This document shows, one piece after another, positions 37,685 through 45,516 of a DNA stretch of 64,000 nucleotides. The position numbers and the translations under genes were made by a program. The stretch is from WRDF01 sp031552235. Its GTDB lineage: Bacteria > Bacteroidota > Bacteroidia > Bacteroidales > Rikenellaceae. The notes beneath the pieces were generated by a model that saw nothing but the letters and a program-made list of their open reading frames with translations, searched no databases and was not told the origin of the DNA. Position 1 is the stretch's first letter; the number at the start of each line of letters is the position of its first letter. Location: the NCBI GenBank assembly GCA_031552235.1, contig JAVBMR010000002.1:186001-250000 (forward strand), written 5' to 3'.

Positions 37685-38707
37685 ATGGTAGAGGAGACAG
37701 AGAAGGAGACGGGTGTGAAGGCCGGTGCGGAAATGGTTCCGCAGAAGGGAGCGACGATGACGGCGAAGTTGTTGAGGCGGCTCTATTCCGGCTTGGGATT
37801 ATTCTTCGTGGGATTGGCCGTTCTGGGCGTGGTGTTGCCCGTGCTGCCAACGACGCCGTTTTTGCTCGTGGCGCTGTGGCTGTTCACTAAAAGTTCCGCA
37901 CGCCTGCGCCGCTGGCTGCTGACCAACAGGATGTTCGGCAAATATCTCAGCGACTACAAAAGCGGCCGGGGGATACCCTTGAAAAGCAAAATATACATAT
38001 TGGCGCTGCTGTGGGGGACGATAACTTATTCCGCCCTGTGGGCTGTGGATGTGTTGTGGGTGAAGATCATGCTGTTCGCCGTCGCCGGCGGGGTGACGGT
38101 GCATATAATGCACATCCGCACGAAGCCGTGCCGGCGGAAGATAATAGTGGTTGTACCGACGGAAGTCGAGAGCGAATATTTCGCAGGCCTTTTGCCCGAT
38201 GACGTGGAGGTCGTCGTAGGCGGGGTGGGGATGGCCGCCGCGGGAGCGGCGGCCGCAAGGGCCGCGGCAGGGCGGCCGGACATGGCCATTCTGGCCGGGA
38301 TCGCGGGCGCGTATCCCGGGAGTGGCATTGCCGTGGGCGATTGTGTGCTTGTGTCCAGCGAATTTGTCGCCGATCAGGGGGCGTTCCGGCAGGATGGCTT
38401 CACGCCGCTGTATGCCCGGAATATAGAATGCCCGTATGTGTGTGATATACAGGCTGTGCCGAGCGTGCCGGGATGTACGGTAAACGCGGCGGCAGGGTCG
38501 TTCTTCGCCCCGGCGGGGGCGGTCGAAAACATGGAGGGCGCCGCGTTCTTCGCCGTGTGCGAGGGGCTGGGCGTGCCTTTCCTTGAGGTGCGCGCCGTGT
38601 CGAACATGACCACCGATGCGCGCGCGGACTGGAAACTGGACGAGGCTTGCAAAGCGCTGGCCGAGGGATTAAAAAAGATTATAGATGAAGTTAGGTCTTG
38701 GGATTAG
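37685..38707 (+). CDS. mqnB: YbaN (DUF454) membrane domain fused to futalosine hydrolase MqnB
   Basis: A 340-residue protein with two unrelated parts. Residues about 27-146 form a DUF454/YbaN-like inner-membrane domain (VLGVVLPVLPTTPFLLVALW, LLTNRMFGKYLSDY). After a linker of only a few residues, 151-340 is a nucleoside-phosphorylase-fold futalosine hydrolase: IIVVVPTEVESEYF, GGVGMAAAG, AGIAGAYPGSGIAVGD, and ENMEGAAFFAVCEGLGVPFLEVRAVSN. MqnB cleaves futalosine to dehypoxanthinyl futalosine in menaquinone synthesis, and mqnD follows 301 bases downstream, which supports that role. The gene begins 2 bases after the RSH stop. Single-frame continuity argues for a true fusion that would tether MqnB to the membrane. 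Confidence 0.85.
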   Translation: MVEETEKETGVKAGAEMVPQKGATMTAKLLRRLYSGLGLFFVGLAVLGVVLPVLPTTPFLLVALWLFTKSSARLRRWLLTNRMFGKYLSDYKSGRGIPLKSKIYILALLWGTITYSALWAVDVLWVKIMLFAVAGGVTVHIMHIRTKPCRRKIIVVVPTEVESEYFAGLLPDDVEVVVGGVGMAAAGAAAARAAAGRPDMAILAGIAGAYPGSGIAVGDCVLVSSEFVADQGAFRQDGFTPLYARNIECPYVCDIQAVPSVPGCTVNAAAGSFFAPAGAVENMEGAAFFAVCEGLGVPFLEVRAVSNMTTDARADWKLDEACKALAEGLKKIIDEVRSWD

Positions 38708-39008
38708 TTTAAACTTGTCGACAATAAAAATATTGGCAGCTATATGCGACATCACGCTGAATTTGCATGTTGTCGGATTTTGCCCGGCAAAATCCGGTCG
38801 CACGCCGCTGCCCCAATGCGGCGGGCGACAACTTCGCCGTCGCCCTTGCCCGGCAGCGTGCCAATAGTGATATTTGTATGGTTGAATATTTGATTTTCAG
38901 TGTATTGTGATTTGTTCTCGGTTTCAAAACCGCCTCGCTCCACATAGGATGCCGCAACACCTCTTTGAGTGGTCGAAGAAACCGTCAAAAAACTGCCCGT
39001 AATTTTTT
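38708..39008. repeat. Gap with family D repeat copy 1 and a hairpin
   Basis: A perfect hairpin CGGATTTTGC/GCAAAATCCG (38774-38796), then GCCGCTGCCCCAATGCGGCGGG (in part shared with 53019-53040) and GCGACAACTTCGCC...GGCAGCGTGCC (resembling 10831-10870). I see no gene. The last about 80 bases are the mqnD leader. Confidence 0.5.
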
Positions 39009-39806
39009 ATGAATAAACTTAAATTAAGCATATCGCCCTGCCCGAACGACACGTTCATGTTCGACGCGCTCGTGAATGGGCGCATAGACACCGAGGGGCT
39101 CGATTTCGAGGTCGCGTTCGCCGATATCGAGGAGCTGAACTGGGGCGTGGTGGAAGGCCGTGCGGTTATCTCCAAGGTAAGCTGCGCAGTGCTTCCGCTG
39201 ATAGCCGACAGGTATGCGGTACTCGACTCCGGGAGCGCCCTGGGGCGCGGCAACGGGCCGCTGCTGGTGAGCCGGGGCGGCGTCGACCTCTCCGACCCGT
39301 CGCTGAGGATTGCCGTGCCGGGGGAACATACGACTGCGAACTTGCTGATGAACAAAATATTCCCGCACTTGAAAAATAAAAGGCCTTTGCTCTTTTCGGA
39401 TATTGCGTCTGCTGTCGCCGACGGGCGGTACGATGCCGGGGTGCTGATACACGAGGGGAGGTTTACGTATGCCGAAAAGGGACTGCGGCTCGAAGCCGAC
39501 CTCGGAGTGGAGTGGGACAGGCTTACGGGACTGCCGTTGCCGTTGGGGGCGATAGTGGTTTCGCGCGACGTGCCTGCCGATGTGCGGGAAAAGATAGAGA
39601 GGCTGCTTCGCAAAAGCATAGAATATGCCTTCGCCAACCCGGATGCCGGGGCGGAGTTCATCCGTTCGCACGCGCAGGAACTGTCGCCCGAGGTACTGCG
39701 GCAGCATATATATATGTTTGTGAACGATTATTCGCTTTCGCTCGACGACGAGGGGCGGCGGGCTGTGATGGCGCTCACGGGGCTTGACGATAAGATATTC
39801 GCATGA
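39009..39806 (+). CDS. mqnD: 1,4-dihydroxy-6-naphthoate synthase
   Basis: Converts cyclic dehypoxanthine futalosine to 1,4-dihydroxy-6-naphthoate in the futalosine route to menaquinone. It has 265 residues with a periplasmic-binding-protein-like fold, the family signature ISPCPNDTFMFDAL at residues 7-20, the SKVSCAVLPLIADRY segment and the catalytic His region LIHEGRFTY. It follows the MqnB fusion gene. Its TGA overlaps the bioF ATG (ATGA), so menaquinone and biotin genes appear translationally coupled. mqnA, mqnC and mqnE are not in the window. Confidence 0.94.
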   Translation: MNKLKLSISPCPNDTFMFDALVNGRIDTEGLDFEVAFADIEELNWGVVEGRAVISKVSCAVLPLIADRYAVLDSGSALGRGNGPLLVSRGGVDLSDPSLRIAVPGEHTTANLLMNKIFPHLKNKRPLLFSDIASAVADGRYDAGVLIHEGRFTYAEKGLRLEADLGVEWDRLTGLPLPLGAIVVSRDVPADVREKIERLLRKSIEYAFANPDAGAEFIRSHAQELSPEVLRQHIYMFVNDYSLSLDDEGRRAVMALTGLDDKIFA

Positions 39807-40939
39807 TGGAGAAGTTTTCCGAAATATTGCTTGCGTTGTCTGCCGAGGATAACCTGCGCACCCTGCGCAGCGGCCGTCCCGATGGAAAATATATAGAATA
39901 CGACGGGCGGCGGTATATAAACATGTCGTCGAACGACTATCTGGGACTGGCGGGCGATGTGCGGTTGCAGCAGGCGTTCCTGCGCGAGGCGGCAGGCAGC
40001 GACACGTTCCTGATGAGCAGTTCCGCCTCGCGCCTGATGACCGGCAACAGTCCTGTGAACGACGCGCTGGAAGGCTCGCTCGCCGCGATGTATCCGGGGA
40101 AGGCGGCGCTCGTGCTTGGCAACGGCTATATGGTCAACAGTGGCTGCCTGCCGGCTTTGGTCGGCGAGCGCGATCTCGTGCTTGCCGACAAACTCGTGCA
40201 TGCCAGCGTTATAGACGGCCTGCGGCTTTGCCCGTGCGACTGGGCGAGGTTCAACCACAACGACATGGGCCACCTCGAAAGCCTTCTGAAAAAGAAACGG
40301 GACGGGTACGAGAATGTATGGGTCGTGACCGAATCGGTGTTCAGTATGGACGGCGACCGCGCACCCATCGCCGACATTGTGGCGCTTAAAAAACGTTACG
40401 GGTTGAGGCTCTGCCTCGACGAAGCCCATGCTTTCGGGGTGTTCGGGCCGCTCGGCGCGGGATGCGCCGCCGAAGCCGGACTCGATGGCGAGATAGACGT
40501 GATAGTCGGCACGTTCGGCAAGGCGCTGGCGTCGTACGGGGCGTTCGTGGCGCTCGATACGGTCATGCGCGATGTGCTGGTGAACCGCATGCGCACGCTG
40601 ATATTCTCGACCGGCCTGCCGCCTGTTGTGATGCTGTGGACGAAGTTCCTGCTCGACCGTATGGCCGAATTCGAACCGCAACGAAAGCATCTTCATGAAC
40701 TTATCGCAACGCTTGCCCGGAACACGGCCGAGGCGACACAAATAATCCAGATACCCGCCGGAGCGAACTCCGCGGCCGTGCGAATGTCGGATAAATTCCG
40801 CGAGGGCGGCTTCTGGGCGACCCCGATCCGTTGGCCGACCGTCCCCAAGGGCCAGGCGAGGGTGCGCGTATCGCTCACAGCGTCGATAGACACCGCCGAT
40901 ATACTGCAATTCAGAGAATTATGGAATTCCATTGGCTGA
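39803..40939 (+). CDS. bioF: 8-amino-7-oxononanoate synthase
   Basis: PLP-dependent condensation of pimeloyl-ACP with alanine, the first ring-forming step of biotin synthesis. It has 378 residues with YINMSSNDYLGLAG, the SSSASRLMTGN segment, the PLP Asp/His in CLDEAHAFGVFGPLGAG, and the Schiff-base Lys in GTFGKALASYGAFVA. The start overlaps mqnD by 4 bases and the end overlaps bioG by 19. A second ATG directly follows the first, so either may be used. 2-amino-3-ketobutyrate CoA ligase (Kbl) is the close alternative, excluded by the adjacent bioG and bioC. Confidence 0.95.
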   Translation: MMEKFSEILLALSAEDNLRTLRSGRPDGKYIEYDGRRYINMSSNDYLGLAGDVRLQQAFLREAAGSDTFLMSSSASRLMTGNSPVNDALEGSLAAMYPGKAALVLGNGYMVNSGCLPALVGERDLVLADKLVHASVIDGLRLCPCDWARFNHNDMGHLESLLKKKRDGYENVWVVTESVFSMDGDRAPIADIVALKKRYGLRLCLDEAHAFGVFGPLGAGCAAEAGLDGEIDVIVGTFGKALASYGAFVALDTVMRDVLVNRMRTLIFSTGLPPVVMLWTKFLLDRMAEFEPQRKHLHELIATLARNTAEATQIIQIPAGANSAAVRMSDKFREGGFWATPIRWPTVPKGQARVRVSLTASIDTADILQFRELWNSIG

Positions 40940-41643
40940 GGCGCGAGGGTAACGGGCGGCTGGTGCTGTTTGTCCTCGGATGGTCGGCCGACCATCGGAT
41001 CGTGGAGCACATCTGCCCGGAGGGCTGCGACGTTCTTGCCGTGTACGACTACAGTGCCGGGGATTTGGACGTGGTCGGCGGCCGAAGTTGCGCCGCCGGG
41101 GATACGGCCGGTCATGCGGCTGCTACAGCTTCCGGCGGTGCGGCGGCCTTGCGTGATCTGATCGCCGGTTATCCGCAGACGTACCTTTTCGCGTGGAGTT
41201 TCGGGGTCTGGGTGGCCGAACAGCTTCTGGGCGGCATCCCTTTCACCAGGGCGGTAGCACTGAACGGGACACCGCATCCCGTACATGACCAATACGGCAT
41301 CGAGCCGCGCAGGATGGCGGTGACGATACGCGGCCTCCGCGCCGGCGGGATGGACGCTTTCAATCGCCGGACATACGGCGAACATTTCGACCGGTTGGAG
41401 CATCTGCTCGCGCCGCGTCCGCTTGACCGGAATATCGCCGAGCTGGAATTCCTCGCTTCGGCCTCTGTGGCGGAGTATGTGCCTTCCATAGAATGGGATA
41501 AAGCCGTCATAGGAAGCGAAGACCAGATTTTTCCTCCCGAAAATATGCTGCGTTTTTGGGGTTCACGTTCCGAAACCCTACCTTTGCCGCACTATCCGTT
41601 CGCCGAGCGCGGGCTAATCGAAAAAGAAATTGGGCGCAGATAA
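40921..41643 (+). CDS. bioG: Pimeloyl-[ACP] methyl ester esterase, BioG type
   Basis: A DUF452 alpha/beta hydrolase that removes the methyl group from pimeloyl-ACP methyl ester so that BioF can use it. From ATG 40921 it has 240 residues. The oxyanion region LFVLGWSADHRIVEH and the nucleophile motif AWSFGVWVAEQLL (Ser) are clear, and a late His in LPHYPFAERG fits the triad. It overlaps bioF at the start and bioC at the end. BioG replaces BioH in this role in several lineages. Confidence 0.9.
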   Translation: MEFHWLRREGNGRLVLFVLGWSADHRIVEHICPEGCDVLAVYDYSAGDLDVVGGRSCAAGDTAGHAAATASGGAAALRDLIAGYPQTYLFAWSFGVWVAEQLLGGIPFTRAVALNGTPHPVHDQYGIEPRRMAVTIRGLRAGGMDAFNRRTYGEHFDRLEHLLAPRPLDRNIAELEFLASASVAEYVPSIEWDKAVIGSEDQIFPPENMLRFWGSRSETLPLPHYPFAERGLIEKEIGRR

Positions 41644-42460
41644 GGAACTTATACGTAAACGGTTCGAGGCTAACTTCCGCCGCTACCACCGGCTGGCTCT
41701 GGTGCAGAAGGAGATCTGCGCCGAGTTGGGCGAATTGGCCGCCGGACTGTGCGGTACGGCATCCGTTTCACGCGAAACGTCAAGCCCTGTTTCGCCGCCG
41801 ATCGACGGCCACGCGATACCCGGAACTGCAAGCCCTGTTTCGCGCGCGATGGAAATCGGTGTCGGCACAGGCTTCCTCACCTCGCACCTTGCCCGGCTTT
41901 TTCCGCATGCCGAGTGGTTTCTGAACGATATTTCCGACGCGTCCGAGACTTTCGTGGCCGGGAGCGTTCCCTGTTGCACGGCATTCATGTGGGGCGATGC
42001 GGAAAACATGGAATTTCCTCAGGGGCTCGACCTGATAGCCTCGGCGTCTACGGTGCAGTGGTTCGACGATCTGCCCGGGTTCGCCCGGCGTGCCTCTGCG
42101 GCGACCAGGCCCGGGGGATGGCTCGTGCTGTCCACTTTCGGGCCGGATAACTTTCGCGAAATCAGAAATGTAACAGGCGAGGGGCTGGAGTATTACAGCC
42201 TCGCCGAACTGACCGGCATCCTCGAATCGGCCGGTTATGAAGTGGTTTCAGGCCGGGAGTACAGCCGTGTGCTACGTTTCGACACGCCGCTCGACGTGCT
42301 TCATCATATAAAGGCCACGGGGGTCAACTCGCTCCGCCAAACACGCTGGGGCCGCCGCCAACTCGACGATTTCGACACGCGTTACAAAGCCGCGCACTCC
42401 GAGGGAGAAAGCGTCGTGCTGACATACCATCCCATCCTGATCGCAGCGCGGAAAACGTAG
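41630..42460 (+). CDS. bioC: Malonyl-[ACP] O-methyltransferase, with internal insertion
   Basis: SAM-dependent methylation of malonyl-ACP, which starts pimelate synthesis. It has 276 residues. The only start in keeping with the family N-terminus (DKELIRKRFEANFRRYHRLALVQKEI) is the TTG at 41630, inside the end of bioG. SAM motif I is MEIGVGTGFLT (74-84), and ASASTVQWFDDLPGF is the typical BioC post-I/II block. Between the N-terminal helix and motif I lies an extra stretch of about 30 residues (about 41-72) of low complexity, encoded by DNA with 15-bp direct repeats (41781-41795 and 41829-41843, 48 bases apart). bioA, bioB and bioD are not nearby. Confidence 0.92.
   Translation: MGADKELIRKRFEANFRRYHRLALVQKEICAELGELAAGLCGTASVSRETSSPVSPPIDGHAIPGTASPVSRAMEIGVGTGFLTSHLARLFPHAEWFLNDISDASETFVAGSVPCCTAFMWGDAENMEFPQGLDLIASASTVQWFDDLPGFARRASAATRPGGWLVLSTFGPDNFREIRNVTGEGLEYYSLAELTGILESAGYEVVSGREYSRVLRFDTPLDVLHHIKATGVNSLRQTRWGRRQLDDFDTRYKAAHSEGESVVLTYHPILIAARKT
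41764..41779. promoter_or_regulatory. parS-like palindrome inside the bioC insertion
   Basis: CGTTTCACGCGAAACG. Its 14-base core differs at one position from the widely conserved ParB site core GTTTCACGTGAAAC. The function is unproven and it may be chance. Confidence 0.35.
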
Positions 42461-42560
42461 GTTTACCCCATGCAATTTGTTCTGCTCTTTTTTCGGGTTG
42501 CAGAACAACCCGCATCGCCGCCCTAAAGGGGCGGATGGCGGCGATGAAAAAACTACATGC

Positions 42561-42577
42561 CTAAAAAGGATAATCCT
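42561..42577 (+). repeat. Short tag CTAAAAAGGATAATCCT
   Basis: Lies in the 140-base convergent gap between bioC and the next gene. It is another member of the CTAAA...TAATCCT tag set and contains the palindrome AGGATAATCCT. Confidence 0.5.
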
Positions 42578-42600
42578 GTGTTTTGCAGGCAAGGCGGAAG

Positions 42601-43218
42601 CTACTCCTCCTGCGTTTCTTCGAACTTCAGCGAGCCTGTAAGTTTGGCCGCCGTGTCCACGATTTTGTACTGGTCATTTCCTAAGAAAAAATAACAGGCC
42701 GTACCCAAACCTTGTTTGTAAACGCTGTACATCGAACAATATTTATAGCCTTTGCCGAATTCGTCCCTCGGGTTTGTGAAAAAAATCATCCCGTTATCGG
42801 CGTTGTAAATCCTTTTCACCAACTCGTCGCCTATGGTTACGTTCCTGGGTGAAGGGTGCTTCGATATGTTGAGCCCGATTACGGTAGACATTGTTACAAA
42901 AAAACTAACTTGGTCGGGATCTATCCTCATTATCCTTCCGGTGGTGTCTTTTAGGCTTTCTTCGTAACGCTGTATCAATTCGTCGAGCGGAAATATGAAA
43001 TAACGTATCTCGATATCTGCCGTGTCGTGCTTTATCGCATAATCATATCTCGCATGGGGGTTATTCACGATCGCGACCGGATAAAATTCTTTGGGCATCT
43101 CAAATACCATTTTTGCCCTTTTCAGTCCGTCTGTGAACGCTTCGGGCAGTTCTGTCTGTGCGAATGCGCCCTGTGCCGTGAGCATAAGGGCGATAATGGC
43201 CGCGTAGAATGGTTTCAT
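42601..43218 (-). CDS. Exported protein of unknown function
   Basis: A 205-residue protein with a clean signal peptide (MKPFYAAIIALMLTAQGAFA, cleaved before QTELPEAF). The mature part is mixed alpha/beta without cysteines; a central segment IRYFIFPLDELIQRYEE and the VIGLNISKHPSPRNVTIGDE loop are visible. I know no family for it. Likely periplasmic. It is convergent with bioC and divergent from rnpB, whose promoter lies about 66 bases upstream of its start. Confidence 0.72.
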   Translation of the reverse strand: MKPFYAAIIALMLTAQGAFAQTELPEAFTDGLKRAKMVFEMPKEFYPVAIVNNPHARYDYAIKHDTADIEIRYFIFPLDELIQRYEESLKDTTGRIMRIDPDQVSFFVTMSTVIGLNISKHPSPRNVTIGDELVKRIYNADNGMIFFTNPRDEFGKGYKYCSMYSVYKQGLGTACYFFLGNDQYKIVDTAAKLTGSLKFEETQEE

Positions 43219-43283
43219 AATATCGGAATTTGGGTTAGGGAATAATGAAATGTACGAAAAAAATTAATTCCCGCCAAATTTTA

Positions 43284-43291
43284 TACCTTTG
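43284..43291 (+). promoter_or_regulatory. -7 box of the rnpB promoter
   Basis: TACCTTTG, an exact TAnnTTTG, ending 15 nt before the predicted 5' end of RNase P RNA at 43307. That spacing places the transcription start within the first bases of the RNA or just ahead of them. Confidence 0.65.
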
Positions 43292-43306
43292 TCCTGCAAT
43301 TAAAAA

Positions 43307-43798
43307 GAAAAGCGGAGGGCTTCGCCGCTGCCGTCCAGCGGGCGACCGCGAAACGGGGGAGGAAAGTCCGGGCAACACAGGGCGCCGTGCTTCCTAACGG
43401 GAAGATGTCCGCGAGGGCATAGTAGCGTAACAGAAAATAACAGCCCCCGGATTTTTAAAAAGCCGCTACGTCGTTGGACTTCGGCAGAAAAAATGCTCAC
43501 ATACGTTCGGTATGCTGCGCTTTTTTCTCCTTGTCAGCCTTGTATCGGACTTTTTAAGATTTCCGGGAGTGATGGTGAAAAGGTGGGGTAAGAGCCCACC
43601 GGCGTGCGTGGCGACACGTACGGCCGTACGTCTGACGGGTTGCAAGACCATGTATACCGGCATTTAAGGACTGCCCGTCCGCTGCCGGGGGGTAGGTTGC
43701 TGGAGCCTGTGCGCGAGTGCAGGCGTAGATAAATGGCGAAGGACCGTTGCGGCGCGAGCCGTTCCGGTTACAAAACCCGGCTTATACCTCCGCTTTTC
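43307..43798 (+). ncRNA. rnpB: RNase P RNA (bacterial A type) with expanded P12
   Basis: The catalytic RNA that removes tRNA 5' leaders. The ends form a perfect 12-bp P1 helix (GAAAAGCGGAGG 43307-43318 with CCTCCGCTTTTC 43787-43798). Conserved regions are present: GAGGAAAGTCCGGGC (43359-43373), the AGTAGCGTAACAGAAA region, GGTAAGAGCCCACC (43586-43600), AGATAAATGG (about 43727) and ACAAAACCCGGCTTAT (43770-43785). At about 492 nt it is longer than a typical A-type RNA of 350-400 nt. The excess lies in P12 (about 43446-43568), where a long imperfect helix carries an inner hairpin CATAC/GTATG flanked by A6 and T6. T-rich sequence after P1 may terminate it. Confidence 0.95.
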
Positions 43799-43831
43799 TT
43801 TTTTGTTTTTGCATCCCAAAAATAACCCGTG

Positions 43832-44194
43832 ATGGAATCGAAAATAATGCCGCTGTTTATCGTATTGGCCTTGATGGTGCTGGCGGGTTGCGGTAATAAA
43901 ACCAACGAAGAGCAGGTGTTGCTCAAAGCCGACAGGGAAGCCCCGTTGGGTTGGGTCTATTTGAAGATCTACCGCGACAGTACGTTCGAATTCACATCGG
44001 CTGGTATTCGCCGTTCCGATAAAAATGTTTATACCGGGAAAGTGGAGATCCGCGATGACAGCCTGTTTTTCACATACGCCGACAGTATTCCAAAAGCCGG
44101 AAAAACAGCGGTTTATAACGACAGTTCCGTTCACTACATCGACGGGGAATACCCTGAACAATTAGCGGTCAGTTGGACAAAACTTACACGATGA
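43832..44194 (+). CDS. Small lipoprotein of unknown function
   Basis: A 120-residue protein from ATG 43832; a GTG immediately before it is also in frame. The signal peptide MESKIMPLFIVLALMVLAGC ends in a good lipobox (LAGC, Cys20). The mature part is about 100 residues and probably beta-rich. No family recognised. It overlaps queA by 4 bases (ATGA), so it is probably co-expressed with it. The start is only 34 bases after the end of rnpB. Confidence 0.75.
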   Translation: MESKIMPLFIVLALMVLAGCGNKTNEEQVLLKADREAPLGWVYLKIYRDSTFEFTSAGIRRSDKNVYTGKVEIRDDSLFFTYADSIPKAGKTAVYNDSSVHYIDGEYPEQLAVSWTKLTR

Positions 44195-45393
44195 ATACCG
44201 ACATTAAAATATCCGATTACGATTATGGTCTGCCCGAGGAGAGGATTGCGAGATTCCCATTGGAGTCGCGCGAGGCCTCGAAACTCCTTGTCAGCCGTGC
44301 GGGAGTGTTGTCTGAACGTGTATTCAGCGAGATAGGCATGGAATTGCCGCAGGGAGCGCTTTTGGTGTTCAACAATACTAAGGTCATCCGCGCCCGCATG
44401 GTCATGCACAAGCCGAGCGGGGCGAGGATCGAGATATTCTGCCTTGAACCGCACGTACCGGCCGACTACGAGAGGGCTTTCGCCGTGAAGGGGGAGTGCG
44501 AGTGGAAATGTATCGTCGGCAACTCCAAGAAATGGAAGGAGGGGCCGCTCGAAATAAAGTTCGAATACGAGGGGCGGGAAGTTTACCTGCGCGCGTATCG
44601 GGACATGAACGATGGGGCGGCGAATATAGTCCGCTTCGAGTGGGATGCCGATATGACGTTCGGGCAGCTTCTCGAATATCTCGGGCGTGTGCCGATCCCG
44701 CCGTACCTTGGGCGCGACAGCGAGGAAATAGACAACAGCCGCTACCAGACCGTTTATTCGCGCTTCGAAGGCTCGGTCGCCGCCCCGACGGCAGGACTGC
44801 ACTTCAGCGATGGGCTTATGGCCGGTTTGCGGGAGCGCGGCGTGGCGTTCGACGAGGTGACGCTCCATGTCGGAGCCGGGACGTTCCTGCCGGTTAAATG
44901 CGACTCGGTGGCGGAACACGAGATGCACACCGAACATTTCGACATATCGCTCGAAACGGTCGAGAACCTGCTGGCGCACAAAGGCAAGGTGACGGCGATT
45001 GGGACGACCACCGTGCGGACGCTGGAGAGCCTTCCTGCGCTCGGCTATCGCATCCTGCGCAACGGCGACCCCGACGCAATGGTCCCGGTCGGCCAGTGGG
45101 AACTCTACTATATCCCGGCGGAGCATACGGGTGAGGAACTTCTGGGTGCGTTGGCCGGACATCTGCGCGGGAACGGCGGTAAGCTCAAAACGTCGACCCG
45201 GATAATGATAATGCCCGGTTTCAGGTTCAGGGTCGTGGACATGATGGTTACGAACTTCCACCAGCCCAAAAGCACGCTCCTGCTGCTCGTGTCGGCATTT
45301 GTGGGCGAACATTGGCGCGAAATATATAAATACGCCCTTGCCAACGGCTTCCGGTTCCTCAGCTATGGCGACAGCAGTTTACTCATACCGTGA
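44191..45393 (+). CDS. queA: S-adenosylmethionine:tRNA ribosyltransferase-isomerase
   Basis: Transfers and rearranges the ribosyl group of SAM onto preQ1 in tRNA, giving epoxyqueuosine. From ATG 44191 it has 400 residues, longer than the about 350 of E. coli QueA but common in Bacteroidota. Motifs: YDYGLPEERIARFPLESR at the N-terminus, VFNNTKVIRARM, RYQTVYSRFEGSVAAPTAGLHF, and VTNFHQPKSTLLLLVSAFVG. An in-frame TTG at 44173 is less likely than the ATGA-coupled ATG. queG, which performs the next step, lies at 51955. Confidence 0.96.
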   Translation: MNTDIKISDYDYGLPEERIARFPLESREASKLLVSRAGVLSERVFSEIGMELPQGALLVFNNTKVIRARMVMHKPSGARIEIFCLEPHVPADYERAFAVKGECEWKCIVGNSKKWKEGPLEIKFEYEGREVYLRAYRDMNDGAANIVRFEWDADMTFGQLLEYLGRVPIPPYLGRDSEEIDNSRYQTVYSRFEGSVAAPTAGLHFSDGLMAGLRERGVAFDEVTLHVGAGTFLPVKCDSVAEHEMHTEHFDISLETVENLLAHKGKVTAIGTTTVRTLESLPALGYRILRNGDPDAMVPVGQWELYYIPAEHTGEELLGALAGHLRGNGGKLKTSTRIMIMPGFRFRVVDMMVTNFHQPKSTLLLLVSAFVGEHWREIYKYALANGFRFLSYGDSSLLIP

Positions 45394-45406
45394 ACCGAAA
45401 AAAACA

Positions 45407-45502
45407 GACCGAAGCCAGCGGTTGGGGTGCGACGCTGTATGCGGAGCAGCCCTCCGCCCGGGGTGGCTTCGGGCTGCCGGCCTTGCGTTGCAAGGCCGGA
45501 AA
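45407..45502 (+). repeat. Dispersed repeat, family C copy 2
   Basis: GAAGCCAGCGG, GCAGCCCTCCGCCCGGGGTG, GGGCTG, and a hairpin CCGGCCTTGC / GCAAGGCCGG. It matches the inner part of 33725-33890 in opposite orientation. It fills the queA-ygiQ gap. Confidence 0.6.
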
Positions 45503-45516
45503 ATTAAAGATAAACC

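Noticed and set aside
39937..40122. Small minus-strand frames inside bioF, bioG and queA
   Set aside because: Fully inside well-supported genes, without any start signals or product.
43300..43663. Short minus-strand frames across rnpB
   Set aside because: The region folds and matches conserved RNase P RNA landmarks on the plus strand; the frames are incidental.
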